A stretch of 51,053 nucleotides of DNA from positions 1-51,053 of the forward strand of contig JAOUHJ010000019.1 of the NCBI GenBank assembly GCA_029865225.1. The letters are read 5' to 3'. The stretch is from Nitrospira sp. Its GTDB lineage: Bacteria > Nitrospirota > Nitrospiria > Nitrospirales > Nitrospiraceae. Numbering within the stretch: the stretch's first letter is position 1; each line of letters opens with the position of its first letter. Both the position numbers and the translations under genes were made by a program. Shown here one piece after another: positions 40,906 through 48,368 of the stretch. The notes beneath the pieces are model-generated. The model did no database searches. It was not told the DNA's origin and saw only the letters and a program-made list of their open reading frames with translations.

Positions 40906-42003
40906 TTAGGAGTGGATGGTCGAGGCCCGTCGTGGCCTCCATCCAGCTAGGGTCAACGTTTCACGAACATGGAAGCGAATATTGTCGTCTGTCGATTCAT
41001 TTAACAGCGGAATCAGGAATGGAACGACCTTCGCTCCGAAATTGGCCAGCGCGGCTGCCGCTTCTGCACGGGTATAGGTCGGGCCCAGGGCGGCCACAAG
41101 AGAAGGAATCGCCCCTTCGTCACCGATCAGACCCAAGGCTCGTGCCGCCGCGCTTTGGGTAATGAACTCTTCATTCCACTGATCCCCGCAACCGGCTACG
41201 GCCCTCGTCGTCTCCGGAGGCCTGACCCCTGTGAGGACATCGATTAGGACGGGGACGGCGCGCGTATCGCCGATCCGGCCGAGTGCCTCAACCGCCAAGG
41301 TTCGGAGCCCTGGTTCACGCATGGCTGTCAATAAATATTCCACGGCTTTGGAGTCTCTGATTTCTCCTAACGCCCGCACGGCATCTTCACGAACCGCGGA
41401 ATCGTGATCGTTGAACAAGACCCACAGCAGCGGCTCAACCGCCTGTGGGGATCTGCTCTTGCCTAATGATTCCACGGCGTGGAGACGGACAAGCCATTCG
41501 TCATGTTGCAAAGCGGTCACCAACGATGGAATGGCCGCGTCGCCGATGGCGGCCAGTCCTGCAGCGGCTTCCTCACGCACTGCTTTGACCTTGTCCTGGA
41601 GCAGGGGAATGAGCGGCGCGATCGCATCGGCATGTCGTACCAACCCCAGCGCCTTGGCTGCGTGCATCCTGACGATCCAATCGTTGCTCCGGAGGGCCTT
41701 GATGAGGGAAGGGAGCACACGTTCATCTGCGATAGTTGACAAAATGGCTGATGCGGCCTCCTGGACTGACAAGTCAGGCTGTTCAAGACAGGCACCGACC
41801 GCTTCAACCGCCGGTGTTCCGATCGAGCGCAAGGCTTCAACCGCTGCTTCTCGGACAGAGCGATCCTCATCTCGGAGCAGGGCAACCAGAGGAGCGACCG
41901 CTCGCGGGTCCTTAAAGGTCCCGAGAAGACCGGCTGCCTCCTGGCGGATCGCCCAGTCTTCGTCTCTAAGCGCCGCGATCTGTTCCGTCACCGGGTTGCT
42001 CAC
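40906..42003 (-). CDS. HEAT-repeat protein, interrupted-operon side
   Basis: 365 residues if started at the GTG at 42003, which has a GAGGA site 7 nt upstream; an in-frame ATG at 42039 would add 12 residues without a good site. It begins N-P-V-T-E-Q-I-A-A-L-R-D-E-D-W-A-I-R-Q-E-A-A-G-L-L-G and continues with about ten HEAT repeats. A loop around 260-280 contains T-R-A-V-A-G-C-G-D-Q-W-N-E-E, with a cysteine where the repeat is interrupted; a matching insertion with a cysteine occurs in the HEAT protein at 46551. Upstream lies foreign DNA that now separates it from the other part of the operon. Confidence 0.85.
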   Translation of the reverse strand: MSNPVTEQIAALRDEDWAIRQEAAGLLGTFKDPRAVAPLVALLRDEDRSVREAAVEALRSIGTPAVEAVGACLEQPDLSVQEAASAILSTIADERVLPSLIKALRSNDWIVRMHAAKALGLVRHADAIAPLIPLLQDKVKAVREEAAAGLAAIGDAAIPSLVTALQHDEWLVRLHAVESLGKSRSPQAVEPLLWVLFNDHDSAVREDAVRALGEIRDSKAVEYLLTAMREPGLRTLAVEALGRIGDTRAVPVLIDVLTGVRPPETTRAVAGCGDQWNEEFITQSAAARALGLIGDEGAIPSLVAALGPTYTRAEAAAALANFGAKVVPFLIPLLNESTDDNIRFHVRETLTLAGWRPRRASTIHS

Positions 42004-42320
42004 TTGATCATCCTCAGACTCAGCGTACAACCCTAACATGGCGTTTTTCGCGGGGTCAACGAAGCAGAAATGTAGACGCTCACTCAGGCTGCGGGAAAAC
42101 CTCCGCTCATCCTTCGAAAACCTCAGGTCGAACGAAGTGGTGAGTGAGGATGCTGAGCATGGGATTCGAACCAGCCAAGAACGTGTAGGGGCTTCAGTCT
42201 GGCTGGGGAGACTACCAACCACAATAAGTCAATGCTCATGCCAGGACCCGTTCAAGGCCGTTCTACTTGACAGAGCCGCAGGCTCGGCGCAAGAATCTGC
42301 CGCCCTGTTCCGGCTCCTTA

Positions 42321-42779
42321 ATGTTGCCCGAGTCGGTCAAGACGGCACTCCAGGGTCACCTTGCGAAGGTCAAAGCTGTTCATCAACAGGATGTGGCCGA
42401 TGGGTGGGGCCGTGTGCAGCTTCCACATGCACTCGACCGGAAGTACCCCAATGCGCCGAAGGACTGGCGTTGGCAATGGGTCTTTCCCCAAGAACATCGC
42501 TGGAAGAATCCCCAGACGAAGGAAGAAGGTCGCCATCATCTTGACGAATCTCTGGTGCAGAAGGCCGTCAGAGAGGCCGTGATGATGGCCGGTCTCGCGA
42601 AGCGAGCCACGTGCCATACGTTCCGCCATTCCTTTGCCACGCATCTCCTCGAAAGTGGCTCTGACATTCGAACTGTTCAGGAGCTGTTGGGACATCGTGA
42701 TGTCAAAACGACGATGATCTATACGCATGTGCTTCATCGAGGGCCGTCCGGTCTCCGCAGTCCGCTGGATGGAATGTGA
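42321..42779 (+). pseudogene. intI: Integron integrase IntI, 5'-truncated
   Basis: The C-terminal half of a tyrosine recombinase is in frame from 42321 ([10 protein letters not shown]) to TGA 42779. It has the IntI-specific insertion ([24 protein letters not shown]), which separates integron integrases from other recombinases. The catalytic [18 protein letters not shown] and Y-T-H-V boxes are present, as is the typical end G-L-R-S-P-L-D-G-M. About 170 N-terminal residues, including the first catalytic arginine, are missing, so it cannot be active. Unlike standard integrons it points in the same direction as the cassettes. Confidence 0.9.
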
Positions 42780-42961
42780 GCCCAATACGGGAAGAATGTT
42801 ATGCCGATCCGCATAAGAATCCAGGATAACTGGCCAGGCAGACGCAACTCATTGAAACGACAATAGTTATGGCCTATTGTTCGCGAACAGTAGCGGCGTG
42901 TTATACGGACAGGAACTGGCAGATCCGGCTCTTATGCGGATCGGCCTAATCATTGTTAGGC
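42780..42961 (+). other. Integron recombination site at the cassette-array start (attI or large attC)
   Basis: The segment starts GCCCAAT directly after the intI stop and ends GTTAGGC (42955-42961), a perfect GTTRRRY core. Inside, a perfect 16-bp inverted repeat, GCCGATCCGCATAAGA at 42803-42818 and its complement at 42930-42945, makes a long stem. This folding and the core box fit a large attC site; the position beside intI also allows attI. The first cassette gene starts 19 bp after the core. Confidence 0.7.
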
Positions 42962-42979
42962 ACTTAAGGAAGACCGACC

Positions 42980-43558
42980 ATGGAGCAGAGTACCGTTACG
43001 TTGGTGGTTGGCCTCGCAGGCATTGCCTCAACGCTCATTGTCAGCGGTATGGGCTTGTATTACACCGCTAGATCGAGGGCGGCACCGCTTAGGCAAGCAC
43101 TCTTCTCAAAACAGCTAGAGATGGTGGTCGAGATAGTTCATCTCCAGTCAAGAATTCGCGTGTTTGCCACACTTCTTTCTTCCAAGGAAAGCCCGTATCT
43201 CGAAGAAGCTAGGCGTGACATTGGGGAGCACTATAGACAGTTCGCTGAGGCACAAGAGAAGGCAGCAGTCCTCCTTCCTGTTGAACTATGGGTTGAGGTC
43301 AAAGGCCTATCCGACGAAATGTCAGACGCAATCGGCGAGTTTGACTCTCAGGGAATAATTGAGCAGAGAAGAATGAAGACCTTGATTGCTCGAATGACGA
43401 AGGTGGCTCTTCTATCCCGTGTCGTTACCGGTTCTGACGAACTAACCGAGCAGTCAATTGACCTCTTCTCAAGCCAAAAGGAATACGTGCGGGTTGCCAA
43501 TCTTGAGATTGCTCATTTTGAAGAAATCCACTCCCGGGTAAATCGAAAAGATGCCTAA
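42980..43558 (+). CDS. Gene cassette 1: single-pass membrane protein of unknown function
   Basis: 192 residues with an N-terminal membrane helix (about 5-28, T-L-V-V-G-L-A-G-I-A-S-T-L-I-V-S-G-M-G-L-Y-Y-T) and an otherwise helical, charged cytoplasmic part with coiled-coil character (E-A-R-R-D-I-G-E-H-Y-R-Q-F-A-E-A-Q-E-K). I do not recognise a family. It starts 19 bp after an integron core site, and its stop codon lies inside the R'' box of the next attC, which is the normal packing of gene cassettes. Lower GC than the HEAT genes supports foreign origin. It carries no obvious promoter of its own. Confidence 0.8.
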   Translation: MEQSTVTLVVGLAGIASTLIVSGMGLYYTARSRAAPLRQALFSKQLEMVVEIVHLQSRIRVFATLLSSKESPYLEEARRDIGEHYRQFAEAQEKAAVLLPVELWVEVKGLSDEMSDAIGEFDSQGIIEQRRMKTLIARMTKVALLSRVVTGSDELTEQSIDLFSSQKEYVRVANLEIAHFEEIHSRVNRKDA

Positions 43559-43618
43559 CCCTGCAATCAACCGGACCTGTGCAAAAAGCTGCACAGGCCT
43601 GTTATTTCCACGTTGGGC
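43553..43618 (+). other. attC site of cassette 1
   Basis: 66 bp bounded by GCCTAAC (43553-43559, R'' box RYYYAAC) and GTTGGGC (43612-43618, R' box GTTRRRY). The two boxes pair, with one G-T pair. In between, CCTGTGCA and TGCACAGG form an 8-bp hairpin stem, and unpaired bases interrupt the outer stem as expected for single-strand recombination by IntI. The next cassette's ATG follows after 3 bp. This is a textbook attC site. Confidence 0.9.
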
Positions 43619-43621
43619 GTC

Positions 43622-44161
43622 ATGAAAGTCACCTGCACTAAGCCCGATGCTGCTACCAGGCAGCTCGATGTAGCAATCGGTTTGCTGTTCACCGATGGCG
43701 ATCCTTTAGCTGTGCGGACGCTAGCTGGAGCGGCATACGGCATTTTGGCCGACCTTGCAGAAGGCAAAAATAGTGGGGCATCTTGGCGAACCCAAGTCAT
43801 TGAAGACTCCGGGTTGAGTAAGAAGGATGCTCTGAACATCCTAAATGCGGCCCAGAACTACTTAAAGCACGCAGATAAAGATCCTGAGTCGCCCTTGTTA
43901 TTTGACGAGGAAGAAAACGACCACCTAATATTCATCGCGTCTATTGAGTGTGGCGGCCTCGGCCATCCTCTGTCCTTCTCGATGCAGGCGTTTCAAATTT
44001 GGTACCTCGCAATGTATCCAGAGAAGATTGGCCATGACACGGACCCGGTGAAAACATCCAAGAAAATTTTCCCTAGTTTTTCCATGAAAGAGCGTCCTCA
44101 ACAACTAGCGCACGGGCACCAGTTTCTGGAGAAGGTCTTGAAGCACAAAGGTCTGCTGTGA
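43622..44161 (+). CDS. Gene cassette 2: hypothetical helical protein
   Basis: 179 residues from the ATG at 43622, just after the attC core. R-Q-L-D-V-A-I-G-L-L-F-T-D-G-D-P-L-A-V-R-T-L-A-G-A-A-Y-G-I-L-A-D-L resembles a group of helical proteins common in integron cassettes, without known function. The rest includes N-Y-L-K-H-A-D-K-D-P and a conserved-looking F-Q-I-W-Y-L-A-M-Y-P. A remote similarity to HEPN/AbiV-like helical folds is possible but not shown. Its stop is followed by GCCCAAC at 44175-44181, the first box of an attC whose other half is missing. Confidence 0.78.
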   Translation: MKVTCTKPDAATRQLDVAIGLLFTDGDPLAVRTLAGAAYGILADLAEGKNSGASWRTQVIEDSGLSKKDALNILNAAQNYLKHADKDPESPLLFDEEENDHLIFIASIECGGLGHPLSFSMQAFQIWYLAMYPEKIGHDTDPVKTSKKIFPSFSMKERPQQLAHGHQFLEKVLKHKGLL

Positions 44162-44197
44162 GCGCCACAATGCCGCCCAACCATTCGGCGTCAGCAA

Positions 44198-44504
44198 TAA
44201 GGGGTCAAGTCTTGTATCTTGCATAACCGTAGAGAAGAAATGGTATGCATCCGTGACGGGATTCCTTCACCGTGAGTTGGTCCGGTTCCGTGGATTTGCT
44301 TGTCCGATTCCACGGAGGCACTGACAGTGGAGAAAGTCTCCCGACCTGACCAGACACTCGTCATGGCAGGCCGTGGTCACGTCTTCCGGCTGTGGGTAGA
44401 CGTGGAGCAACACCCTGTGAGATATCGGTCAATCTGTATGGGGGATGACCAACCACTCGATCAAGTGAACCAGTGTATATGCAAGAAGCAAGACCTGACC
44501 CTAC
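44198..44504. mobile_element. ~305-bp miniature element with 24-bp inverted ends
   Basis: The left end (TAAGGGGTCAAGTCTTG, then TATCTTGCA, to 44223) is mirrored by the right end at 44480-44503 (TGCAAGAAGCAAGACC, then TGACCCTA), with few mismatches. The inside has a short open frame without recognisable domains, so it is non-autonomous. Similar GGGTCAGGTCTTG motifs, to my memory, often flank REP-associated transposase (Y1) genes; this needs checking. It sits where the attC of cassette 2 should continue and may have destroyed it. Confidence 0.6.
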
Positions 44505-44560
44505 TCATTTCATGCTATTCATCTATTCACTATTCATGCTTAGTATTCATGATTAGAATC

Positions 44561-44576
44561 GACCTCAATTGAGGTC
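44561..44576. terminator. Perfect 16-bp palindrome before a T-rich stretch
   Basis: GACCTCAATTGAGGTC is followed by TTGTTT. The stem can reach 8 bp only with no loop, in practice about 6 bp with a 4-nt loop. It may end transcription from the cassettes. An AT-rich stretch with five imperfect copies of TATTCAT or TTTCAT (44507-44552) lies just before it. No gene was found between 44162 and 44633. Confidence 0.4.
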
Positions 44577-44633
44577 TTGTTTACGCACAAGCCTCATAGC
44601 ATGAATTGACAGATCTCTTGATGGTGCACGCAA

Positions 44634-45839
44634 ATGGGATACTGGAAGGACCGAATGATACGGCAAGAGGAGCAGGGATGGGATTTTGTAGATGATGGCC
44701 TCAACGTTTGCACAAACTGCTTTGATGATGAAGCAATCAAGCGATTCATTGAGGAAAACGCAAGCGAGAAAGAGTGCTCCTACTGCGAAGCATGTTCGGA
44801 AGAACCCATTGCCGCATCAATGAATTCGGTCTTGGAAGTTATAGGGTCCGCTGTTGAACACGGATATGAGGACCCAGCCAACTCTCTACCAGTCGAAGGT
44901 GGGGAGTACGTCTTTAGCACCATGGATATTGATGACGTTCTAGATGAGATCGGGTGGCCTACTCAAAGTGACAGCGTAGCGGATGAAATCCGGGAAGCGT
45001 TTAGCGGTCGAGCCTGGGTGCAGAAGAACTTCTTCGGTCTTCCTGAAGACGACCAACTCCGTTATGGTTGGGACGACTTCGTCGAAGCTGTGAAGTATCG
45101 GACACGATATCTATTTGCGATGCCCTTCACGGACGAATCCCAACTTGGTCTCGATGACATTCCACCGCACAAGATGCTCGAGAAGATTGGTAATGTTATC
45201 GACAATGTCGGGCTGATCCGGGAAGTTAAGGCGGGTACCAAATGGCTCAGGGCACGGATTCATGACCCGAGAGAATCCTACTCTACGGCATCAGAACTTG
45301 GGACTGTTCCACGAGACAAAGCTGTGTACTCGAATAGAATGAGCCCTGCTGGTATTCCAATGTTCTATGGAGCGATGAACGAGGTGACGGCAATTGCTGA
45401 AACCTATCTGCCTAAAGCGGAAAGAAAAGCTGTGGCAACTGTGGCAACATTCAAGACTGCCCATGACATGGACATGCTTGATCTAACGAATCTACCAACA
45501 ATGCCGAGCGCCTTCGACGAGGACTCCAGACACCTGCGTCCAGCGATTGGTTTTCTTGAGGATTTCGTCGAGGAACTTACTCGACCGATTACCAAGGATG
45601 GACGCGAGCACATTGAGTATGTGCCAACACAAATTGTAACGGAATACTTCAGGCACGTATTCAAAACTCCGTCTGGTAAGCCGGTGAGGGGTATTCTGTA
45701 CCATAGTTCGCATATAGACGAAGGGATATGCTGTGTACTGTTTCTTGAGAACGAGAACTGCTGCGAGACAACTCCGGGATGGAAAGTAGACGAGAAGAAT
45801 TGCCTTGGGCTGATTGGGATTATACGGAAGGTGTTATAA
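44634..45839 (+). CDS. HEPN/RES-N-terminal plus RES domain protein (toxin-like)
   Basis: 401 residues. The N-terminus (R-Q-E-E-Q-G-W-D-F-V, C-T-N-C-F-D-D-E, C-S-Y-C) matches the HEPN/RES N-terminal domain with two paired-cysteine motifs. The C-terminal part is a RES domain: L-R-A-R-I-H-D-P, N-R-M-S-P-A-G-I-P-M-F-Y-G-A-M-N-E-V-T-A-I-A-E with the usual tyrosine and glutamate, and G-I-L-Y-H-S-S-H with the serine. RES toxins of Xre-RES systems degrade NAD+. No Xre antitoxin is adjacent, so this larger HEPN-RES type may be self-controlled or act in phage defence, which is inference. It lies in the foreign segment but has no attC after it. Confidence 0.82.
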   Translation: MGYWKDRMIRQEEQGWDFVDDGLNVCTNCFDDEAIKRFIEENASEKECSYCEACSEEPIAASMNSVLEVIGSAVEHGYEDPANSLPVEGGEYVFSTMDIDDVLDEIGWPTQSDSVADEIREAFSGRAWVQKNFFGLPEDDQLRYGWDDFVEAVKYRTRYLFAMPFTDESQLGLDDIPPHKMLEKIGNVIDNVGLIREVKAGTKWLRARIHDPRESYSTASELGTVPRDKAVYSNRMSPAGIPMFYGAMNEVTAIAETYLPKAERKAVATVATFKTAHDMDMLDLTNLPTMPSAFDEDSRHLRPAIGFLEDFVEELTRPITKDGREHIEYVPTQIVTEYFRHVFKTPSGKPVRGILYHSSHIDEGICCVLFLENENCCETTPGWKVDEKNCLGLIGIIRKVL

Positions 45840-46113
45840 GTACTGCTTGCGGGAAAACAACAAGCGGTTGTGAAAAACAGGATCGTGAGTCTGTTTTGGG
45901 CATCGAGTGTACTGTTAGGGGGCATTGCTTGACCTTTCATGTCGGGTACGCGGCTGGGCCTGCCGCTGGCGGAGAGGCGGTGCAACGTCAAGAACCGGCC
46001 CCCATGCGCCCCCTAAAGCACTGTTGAAACTTGGTTGCTGACCTTATCCCCTCTCCCAGCCTTCGGATTCGGCAGGAATCCGCCCATTCGGAGAACTGAC
46101 TGGATCCAGCTCC

Positions 46114-46554
46114 TCACACAAACCGGTCGCGTTCGGCAGGAGTCGGAACACGACAGGTGTCGGCTTTCCCCATCCATCGGTAGCGGCGGCGCGCGACGTA
46201 ATCATAGATGGCGTCACGGAGGGGACGAGGAATCACAATGCCGATATAGAGAAGCGGCCAGAGGCCGGATAGCTGCCTCAGAATTCTTAGTGCCGCCGTG
46301 GATTTGGTGAAGCTACGGCCCTGTTCCAGCAGCAGAAAGGTCTCAAAGTCGTCGGTGGGAAGCCGGAGGTCGGTCAGAGCCTGCTGACCCGTTGCAGATT
46401 GCAATGTGCCGAACTTGAACGATCCCTGAGGATCGCGCGCGATCGTGAAATCGACCCAGGCGTTGCACCAGTTGCAGACCCCGTCGAACAGGATGAGCCG
46501 TTCCTGCGTGGCCCATTCATGGGCTGTGGGGGCAAGCCGTTGGGTATCCGTCAC
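46114..46554 (-). CDS. DCC-family thiol-disulfide oxidoreductase-like protein (DUF393)
   Basis: 146 residues, starting at a GTG that overlaps the stop of the upstream HEAT gene in GTGA. The signature L-I-L-F-D-G-V-C-N-W-C-N-A-W-V-D-F (about 20-36) is the D-x-x-C-x-x-C motif of the DCC family, with a thioredoxin-like fold. F-G-T-L-Q-S-A-T-G-Q and the late R-Y-R-W-M-G-K follow the family pattern. Members are thought to handle disulfides but are little characterised. It belongs to the HEAT operon and marks the left limit of its upstream half; the foreign segment begins after its stop. Confidence 0.88.
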   Translation of the reverse strand: MTDTQRLAPTAHEWATQERLILFDGVCNWCNAWVDFTIARDPQGSFKFGTLQSATGQQALTDLRLPTDDFETFLLLEQGRSFTKSTAALRILRQLSGLWPLLYIGIVIPRPLRDAIYDYVARRRYRWMGKADTCRVPTPAERDRFV

Positions 46555-47906
46555 ACTGTGTCGCCGGACGGGCCGAATCGTCCGGTTTGACCCAATGGCC
46601 GATCGATGCGCAGATTGTCCGCTTGGCTTGAACTGATTTCCACCTCTTCGTCAGGAGGGGTCCAACCAAGCTGTTCCAACGTTTCGAGCGTGATCTGTTT
46701 CAAGGCATCTTTTGCCGTGAGTCGTACAGAGGCGTAGGACAGCACCCGCTCTTTCTCGGCCTCGACCTCGGAGGCTTTAGGATCGAAGAGGAAGGCGATC
46801 AGCGGTTCGATGGCGGTATCGCCGATCACGGTCAGCGCGGACGCGGCCTTTTCACGCAGCACACCGTCTTTCAGCAGCATGATCAAGTCCGGAATAACAC
46901 GCGGGTCTCGAAATTGTCCCAGGGCAGTGGCCGCCGCTTCCTTGATGAAGGCGTCTTCGCTGACGATGCACCCTGGCGTCGGCGAGCCTTCTTGCTTGAT
47001 CCCTTTTCCTTTCAACGCATCCAACACGGCGGGGAGCGCGCGTGAGTCGCCGATCATACCGAGGGAGGCAATAGCATGTCGCTTTACGGCTCCGTCTTTC
47101 ATCGCATCGATCAGCGCATCAATCGCTCGCGAGTCGCCGATCATGCCGAGCGCAATCGTTGCGTCTTCGCGAACGGCGCGATCAGAATCCTTCAGCGCGG
47201 CAATTAGAGCATCGACCACCTTGGCATCGCGGACCCAGGTTTTGCCGATTTGATAGTCCGTCGTCATTCCGCCCAGCGCGCGGGCGGCGTGGCATCGAAC
47301 CACAAAGTCTTTATCCTTTAAGCTGTCGATCAGCGGATCGACGGAAGGATGTCCGATGTACACGAGTGCGGTTCCCGCTGTTTCGCGCACAATCTTGGAA
47401 GAATCTCGGAACAGTTTGACCAATGCCGGAACAGCCTTTGGATCGGCGATCCTGCCCAGTGCTTCAGCAGCAGCGCTCTTGACCGCTCCATCACGATCGC
47501 GACAGGCGAGGATCAAGGCGTCGACCGATCGTGCGTCCCCCATCTTGCCGGCGGCTTTTGCGGCATGTTCACGTACGCGCCAACGTTCGTCCTTCAGACT
47601 TGTGAGGAGTCGATCGAGCACGCCCGGTCCCATTCGCACTGTTGCGTCCACCGCTTGATCACGAACTTCCATGATGGGATCGTTGAACAGCCCGATCAGG
47701 GCTTCGAGCGCTTTCGCCCCACCGATTTTTGACACCGCACAGCCGGCGTGAGCCCGAACGGACCAGAAGTCATCGCTGCACGCACCGATCAGCGCATCCA
47801 AGGTCGTGGGGTCGCCCAGGTCGGCGAGGGTCTTTGCCGCTTCCTCTCGGGTGGCATCGTCTACGTCTTCAAGGGCTTCTAGGAGGTCTTCGAGAACGTC
47901 AGCCAT
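46551..47906 (-). CDS. Large HEAT-repeat protein
   Basis: 451 residues made of about thirteen HEAT/PBS-lyase-type repeats, e.g. D-D-F-W-S-V-R-A-H-A-G-C-A-V-S-K-I-G-G and D-S-D-R-A-V-R-E-D-A-T-I-A-L-G-M-I-G-D-S-R-A-I-D-A-L-I. An insertion near 305-325 contains P-T-P-G-C-I-V-S-E-D-A-F, comparable to the cysteine-bearing loop of the HEAT protein at 40906. The ATG overlaps the upstream gene by 8 bp and the stop overlaps the DCC gene by 4. The protein is probably a scaffold. Its relation to the four-kilobase-distant HEAT genes points to one ancestral operon. Confidence 0.88.
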   Translation of the reverse strand: MADVLEDLLEALEDVDDATREEAAKTLADLGDPTTLDALIGACSDDFWSVRAHAGCAVSKIGGAKALEALIGLFNDPIMEVRDQAVDATVRMGPGVLDRLLTSLKDERWRVREHAAKAAGKMGDARSVDALILACRDRDGAVKSAAAEALGRIADPKAVPALVKLFRDSSKIVRETAGTALVYIGHPSVDPLIDSLKDKDFVVRCHAARALGGMTTDYQIGKTWVRDAKVVDALIAALKDSDRAVREDATIALGMIGDSRAIDALIDAMKDGAVKRHAIASLGMIGDSRALPAVLDALKGKGIKQEGSPTPGCIVSEDAFIKEAAATALGQFRDPRVIPDLIMLLKDGVLREKAASALTVIGDTAIEPLIAFLFDPKASEVEAEKERVLSYASVRLTAKDALKQITLETLEQLGWTPPDEEVEISSSQADNLRIDRPLGQTGRFGPSGDTV

Positions 47907-48363
47907 GGTTAGGGGTCTGCTCGTAGTACGGGTCAGGTTGTCCGCCGTGAGGGTATGTCCGTTTGCACAGGATCACCAGGGTCGCGGTTCCTCGGCCTTG
48001 GACGCATTGGTCCAATGACGTCGAGAAATCGAGTGTGCCGTTCAGATTAACGGTAAAGGGAAAGTCGAAGGTGAAGCTGATGAACTTGTACTTTCCCGGC
48101 CGTAACGGTAGTTCAAGACGTTCCGATGTCTTCGGGGCATCCAATGACTCGGGATCAGAGTTCCAGATGGAAGGGGTGATCCCCGGTACTTGCCACCATG
48201 AAGTCGGTACCAGCTTCGTTGCATCGATGGTAATCAAGTGTTGTTTGAGATGAGCAGGAGGCTCTGCCCCATGGCTCCATTGGGCGGAACCGATCATCAG
48301 TAAGACGGCCAATGTCCATCCGAACGCCAGGAACCGTTGTTGTAGCGCAACGTTGTCGTGCAT
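47899..48363 (-). CDS. Small secreted protein of unknown function
   Basis: 154 residues from the ATG at 48363, 5 bp after the phosphodiesterase-type gene; the longer frame overlapping that gene was rejected. A signal peptide (about 8-31, ending S-H-G-A-E) precedes a beta-rich mature part with Y-K-F-I-S-F-T-F-D-F-P-F-T-V-N-L-N-G-T-L-D-F-S-T-S-L and a conserved-looking cysteine pair (C-V-Q-G-R-G, I-L-C-K-R-T). I do not recognise a family. It is the link between the exported phosphatase-like gene and the HEAT genes, overlapping the HEAT gene by 8 bp. Confidence 0.7.
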   Translation of the reverse strand: MHDNVALQQRFLAFGWTLAVLLMIGSAQWSHGAEPPAHLKQHLITIDATKLVPTSWWQVPGITPSIWNSDPESLDAPKTSERLELPLRPGKYKFISFTFDFPFTVNLNGTLDFSTSLDQCVQGRGTATLVILCKRTYPHGGQPDPYYEQTPNHG

Positions 48364-48368
48364 AGCTG

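Noticed and set aside
42150-42166. GGGATTCGAACC-type motif resembling a minus-strand tRNA T-arm
   Set aside because: The T-stem does not pair beyond two bases and no acceptor or anticodon stem could be built around it. At most it is a tRNA remnant near the insertion boundary.
44300-44572. Plus-strand frame of 90 codons inside the miniature element
   Set aside because: No start signal or recognisable domain; it crosses the inverted-repeat end, which argues against a gene.
45915-46016. 9-bp inverted repeat TTAGGGGGC/GCCCCCTAA, considered as an attC site of the HEPN-RES gene
   Set aside because: The polarity is reversed relative to attC (it starts with GTTAGG and ends with CCTAA), and a GTTRRRY core is not met. 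Left as an unexplained inverted repeat.
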